From contig MNCI01000958.1 in the NCBI GenBank assembly GCA_015680685.1, forward strand, positions 313,330-377,329: a stretch of DNA of 64,000 nt, given 5' to 3'. Of the stretch, positions 61,250 to 64,000 are shown piece by piece. Positions within the stretch are counted from its first letter, which is position 1, and every line of letters begins with the position of its first letter. A program made the position numbers and the translations under genes. This DNA is from Gnetum montanum. Its lineage: Eukaryota > Streptophyta > Gnetopsida > Gnetales > Gnetaceae. The notes under the pieces were generated by a model. It saw nothing but the letters and a program-made list of their open reading frames with translations. It had not been told where the DNA came from and made no database searches.

Positions 61250-61700
61250 TGTATCTAACTAGATCTGGGCTAGCAACCTTTCTAGGAAATTAGCTGATCT
61301 TAGAAGTCTCCTTATCTATCTACAGCTTGCTAGGAATGAACTATCTAAGGCTCTTCTTGATTTATGTTTTGGTGTGAATTTTATTTCTCATGAGATGTAT
61401 AATGCTTAGAACCTACACCTCTCAAGAGGAGTCATATCAAATTGGAATTGATAAGCTAGTCCATCACTATTCCATTAAGACTCGTCAAAGACATTATAAC
61501 CATTGTCTATGGATGGTCTTATCCTACCAACTTCTTGGTAATCAAGGTTGAAAACTACAAGGGGGACTTCCCAATCATTATGGAAAGGGCATGGTTAAGC
61601 ACTGTAGATGCACGAATGTGCATAAGAGATCTTTCCTTGGTGATATCAGAAGAACATGGATTCAAAAAGATCAAGAAGAGATGAGTTCCATGCATCATAT
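61250..61700 (+). pseudogene. Gypsy aspartic protease relic
   Basis: Readable pieces are LLDLCFGVNFISHEMYNA (about 61,355-61,410), which corresponds to the DLGAGVNFMS active-site block with the Asp-Gly/Ser motif degraded, and VIKVENYKGDFPIIM then RAWLSTVDARMCI (about 61,540-61,620), the flap and ILGRPFLATA-type end. Inactive. Confidence 0.65.
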
Positions 61701-62199
61701 ACAGTGACTCTAGGTGCAATTGCATGCAAAAGCTTTGGTTTGTAAAATGTGCATCTATCTCTACATGCAAGTAGTGTGAATAGGAAGTAGATATTCAAAG
61801 GTTTCTATACATAGTAGCCACAAAATAGGAGGGTATCCAAATGGCTGACCGCTAATTCTGATAGTAGCATAATATGCATGGAACTTGCTAAGAGGTTAAC
61901 ATGTGCCTATGTCATAGGCATGAATGAGCTCAAACAACTTCATCACCAACTCTTTGATGAAGAAAATGCTTATACCAATTCAAGAGAGTTGGAGATCCCT
62001 AAGAATTTTAAGCAAGAGCCCCTAGAGTTAAAAACTCTACCTACCAGCTTGGAATATGCATTCTTGAAAAATAGCAAGATAGTTATACTTAATGTCAAAA
62101 TTGCTTTTGAACAAGAAGCAAAACTATTGGAAGTGATCAACAAATAGCCAATAGTCTTTTCTTGGTCATATCTTGAACTCATTAGAATTGACCCACAAA

Positions 62200-62780
62200 T
62201 ATGCTAGCATTGCATTTACACTAATCTGTCCATGAAGCCAAGAAGGCAACCACAATGGTGGTTGAACCCAAAATTAAAGCAAATTATCAAAGAGGAGATT
62301 GAACAACTCCTTAAGGTAGGGTTCATCTACCCCATTGCAAATAGTGAGTGGGTCAACCCACTCGTGATAGTGCTAAAGAGAGGTGGAAAATGATGGGTTT
62401 ACATAGACTTCAAACTATTGAACATGGCAACATTCAAGGATCATTTTCCATTACCATTCATTGATGAGGTATTGGACATCATTTCTGGGCATTACTACTA
62501 CAATTTTCTGGATGGTTATAGTGGCTATAACTAGATCTAGATTACACCAGAAGATCAGGCCAAAACAATATGCACAAGTCCCTAGGGGACTTTTACATAT
62601 TGTTAGATGTCATTCAGTCTATGCAATGCCCCTACAACATTTCAATGCCTGGTCCTTAGTATTTTCCAACAATAGATTGGTAGCAGGGTATAAGTCCTTA
62701 TGGGTGACTTCTCTGCCTATGGGGCTACATTTAAGCAAGCCCTGAATTACCTTAAGCAAGTGCTGAAAAGATGTATTGAA
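62200..62780 (+). pseudogene. Gypsy reverse transcriptase relic
   Basis: Contains KEEIEQLLKVGFIYPIANSE (about 62,290-62,345), WVNPLVIVLKRGGK, YIDFKLLNMATFKDHFPLPF and IDEVLDIISGHYYYNFLDGY (about 62,400-62,515). The YVDD block has decayed to LMGDFSAYG (about 62,698-62,725), so catalysis is lost. Confidence 0.8.
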
Positions 62781-62979
62781 ACAAACTTTAGGCTTAACTG
62801 GTAGAAAGCCATTTAATGATCTAGGAGGGCATAGTACTAAGGCACATAATTACTCAGGTAGGGATCGAGGTAGACCCTAAAAAGATAAGGGTCATCCAAG
62901 GAACCACTCACCAACCCAAAATTGTCAAAGATGTTTGGTCATTCCTTGGATACATCGATTACTATTAGTGATTTATAGA

Positions 62980-63598
62980 GAATTTCTCTAAGATAGCAAA
63001 GCCATTGGTCGAGCTTACAAAGAAAGATGCTCCATTCATTTGGACCAAGGAGTGTGAACATGCATTCCAATAGCTAAGGGAAAAACTCGTAGAAACTCCA
63101 ATTCTACAGGCACTAGACTAGTCCATACCATTTCATTTAATGACAAATGCATCTAATTATGTCTTGGGAGCTATGCTTACATAGTTGGACAATAAGCAAC
63201 ATCCATAGTACATCCACTGTGCAAGTAGAAGCATTGTGGGTGCACAACTAAATTACACCACCACAAAAAAAGAACTAATGGTAGTGGTGTATGCTCTGGA
63301 AAAATTTAGGCACTGTGTGCTTGGATATAAAGTATTTTTGCACACTAATCATAGTGCCATCCGCTGCCTAATGAACAAACCAATGGTGAGCCCACATATC
63401 ATACAGTGGCTTGTGATCTTGCAAGAATTCCATCTTGCAATGGTAGATCAAAAGGAAACTGAGAATGTGGTCACTGACCACTTATCTCAGTTGCAATGGG
63501 ATAACAAAGAGGAGGAAAGCCCATTATCTAATATGTTTCTTAATGAACTCCTATTTGCTACTACAATAAATGAACAAATGCTTGCAGAACAAAAATGA
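62980..63598 (+). pseudogene. Gypsy RT connection and RNase H relic
   Basis: [20 protein letters not shown] and ILQALD-TAG-SIPFHLMTNAS (TAG for TGG) lead into an open stretch at 63,236-63,598 with LNYTTTKKELMVVVYALEKF, HTNHSAIRCLMNKP, WLVILQEFHLAMVDQKETEN and VVTDHLSQL. This is the RNase H of plant gypsy pol, with the substrate-strand Glu of KKEL kept. Confidence 0.85.
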
Positions 63599-63639
63599 TA
63601 TGATGGCATCCTCACTTATCCTCTCACTCAAGAGATGCT

Positions 63640-64000
63640 ACAAGATCTAGACCATACAAAGAAACAATAGTTTCTTTATTGGGCTAAGTACTTCATGGAA
63701 ATCAAGGGATACCTTTACAAGGTGTGTGTCGATGGCCTGGTTCGTTGGTGTGCCCTTGATGCAAATTAATTATGAGTTCTCCAAGATGCTCACGAAGGTC
63801 CCTGTGGAGGCCACTATGCTAGGAGATACAGCCATAAAAATCCTGATGGTAGCATACTATTGGCCCATAATCTTCAGGGATGCCCACCAATTTGTCTAAT
63901 CCTATGAAAGCTATCAATGAGATGGTGAGATGACTACACGAATGGAGGAGTGGATTCAACTACTAGAGCCCTTTAACATATGGAGCATTGACTTCATGGC
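63640..64000 (+). pseudogene. Gypsy integrase, N-terminal part, cut by window end
   Basis: VLQDAHEGPCGGHYARR, then ILMVAYYWPIIFRDAHQFV and YESYQ-DGEM give the zinc-binding HHCC region (both Cys of the C-x-x-C changed). EPFNIWSIDFM at the very end opens the catalytic core. The element continues past 64,000. Confidence 0.8.

Larger units (their letters stand above)
57600..64000 (+). mobile_element. Degenerate Ty3/gypsy element (Tat/Athila-like), 3' end outside window
   Basis: Order along the + strand: LTR (about 57,600-58,600, TATA-like at about 57,828), primer site 58,627-58,645, gag about 58,790-60,480, Pro-rich region 60,900-61,250, protease 61,280-61,690, RT 62,200-62,780, RNase H 62,980-63,490 and integrase start 63,770-64,000. 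The gag-pro-RT-RH-INT order defines Ty3/gypsy. Many CAG and TGG codons have become TAG, and the RT catalytic site is lost, so it is dead. The 3' LTR is beyond the window. LTR sequence is related to 1,503-1,860 and 50,600-51,310. Confidence 0.85.

Noticed and set aside
1-64000. CRISPR arrays, operons or bacterial insertion sequences
   Set aside because: No spaced short repeats or prokaryotic gene organisation; spliced gene and plant retroelements show nuclear plant DNA.

Overview
The window is nuclear DNA from a land plant. It carries one spliced plant gene with GT-AG introns, set in AT-rich sequence full of plant-type retrotransposon remains (L1 and RTE LINEs, Ty1/copia, Ty3/gypsy, tRNA-derived SINEs). 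Introns of 9-18 kb packed with old, decayed elements suggest a large, slowly purged genome such as a gymnosperm. That placement is inference; nothing here fixes the species. There are two sized N gaps (1861-2690 and 21092-21470) and several single N joins.

The host gene (684-48416, + strand) is a K+ efflux antiporter of the KEA4/5/6 group. It can be rebuilt as 20 exons whose phases all fit, giving about 584 residues: an N-terminal hydrophobic signal, a short acidic/linker region and a Kef/CPA2-type cation:proton antiporter core. A TATA box and short upstream ORFs precede it. Introns 14 (17.8 kb), 15 (10.5 kb) and 17 (9.0 kb) hold most of the mobile DNA.

Intron 14 holds a + strand RTE-clade LINE broken by two antisense insertions of another LINE family (copy A 13634-15270; copy B 15939-22495). 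Copy B reads across to RTE homology on both sides and is flanked by a candidate 8-bp target-site duplication. It is followed by an antisense L1 relic, a copia gag relic and an antisense RTE 3' end. Intron 15 has a SINE with a 14-bp duplication and copy D of the same LINE family (sense). Intron 17 has a partial duplicate of exon 17, a 1.7 kb non-coding LTR element, an RTE 3' end, an orphan LINE tail and copy C.

The most interesting element is this LINE family, called LINE-J here. ORF1 is a DUF4283/zinc-knuckle protein. ORF2 starts in an ATGA overlap with the ORF1 stop, a junction kept in copies B and C, and has endonuclease, reverse transcriptase and zf-RVT regions. In place of an RNase H, ORF2 appears to continue into a conserved domain (copies A-D), a coiled coil (A and B) and a terminal segment that looks like a DnaJ J-domain (A and B; HPD intact in A, HLD in B). 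I know of no described LINE with a J-domain.

Downstream of the gene (48.4-64 kb) are AT-rich intergenic DNA, LTR and L1 relics, two SINE insertions, and a long degenerate Tat/Athila-like Ty3/gypsy element (about 57.6 kb to the window end) with LTR, tRNA-Asp-type primer site, gag, protease, RT, RNase H and the start of integrase. No structural RNA genes, CRISPR arrays or prokaryotic features were seen.
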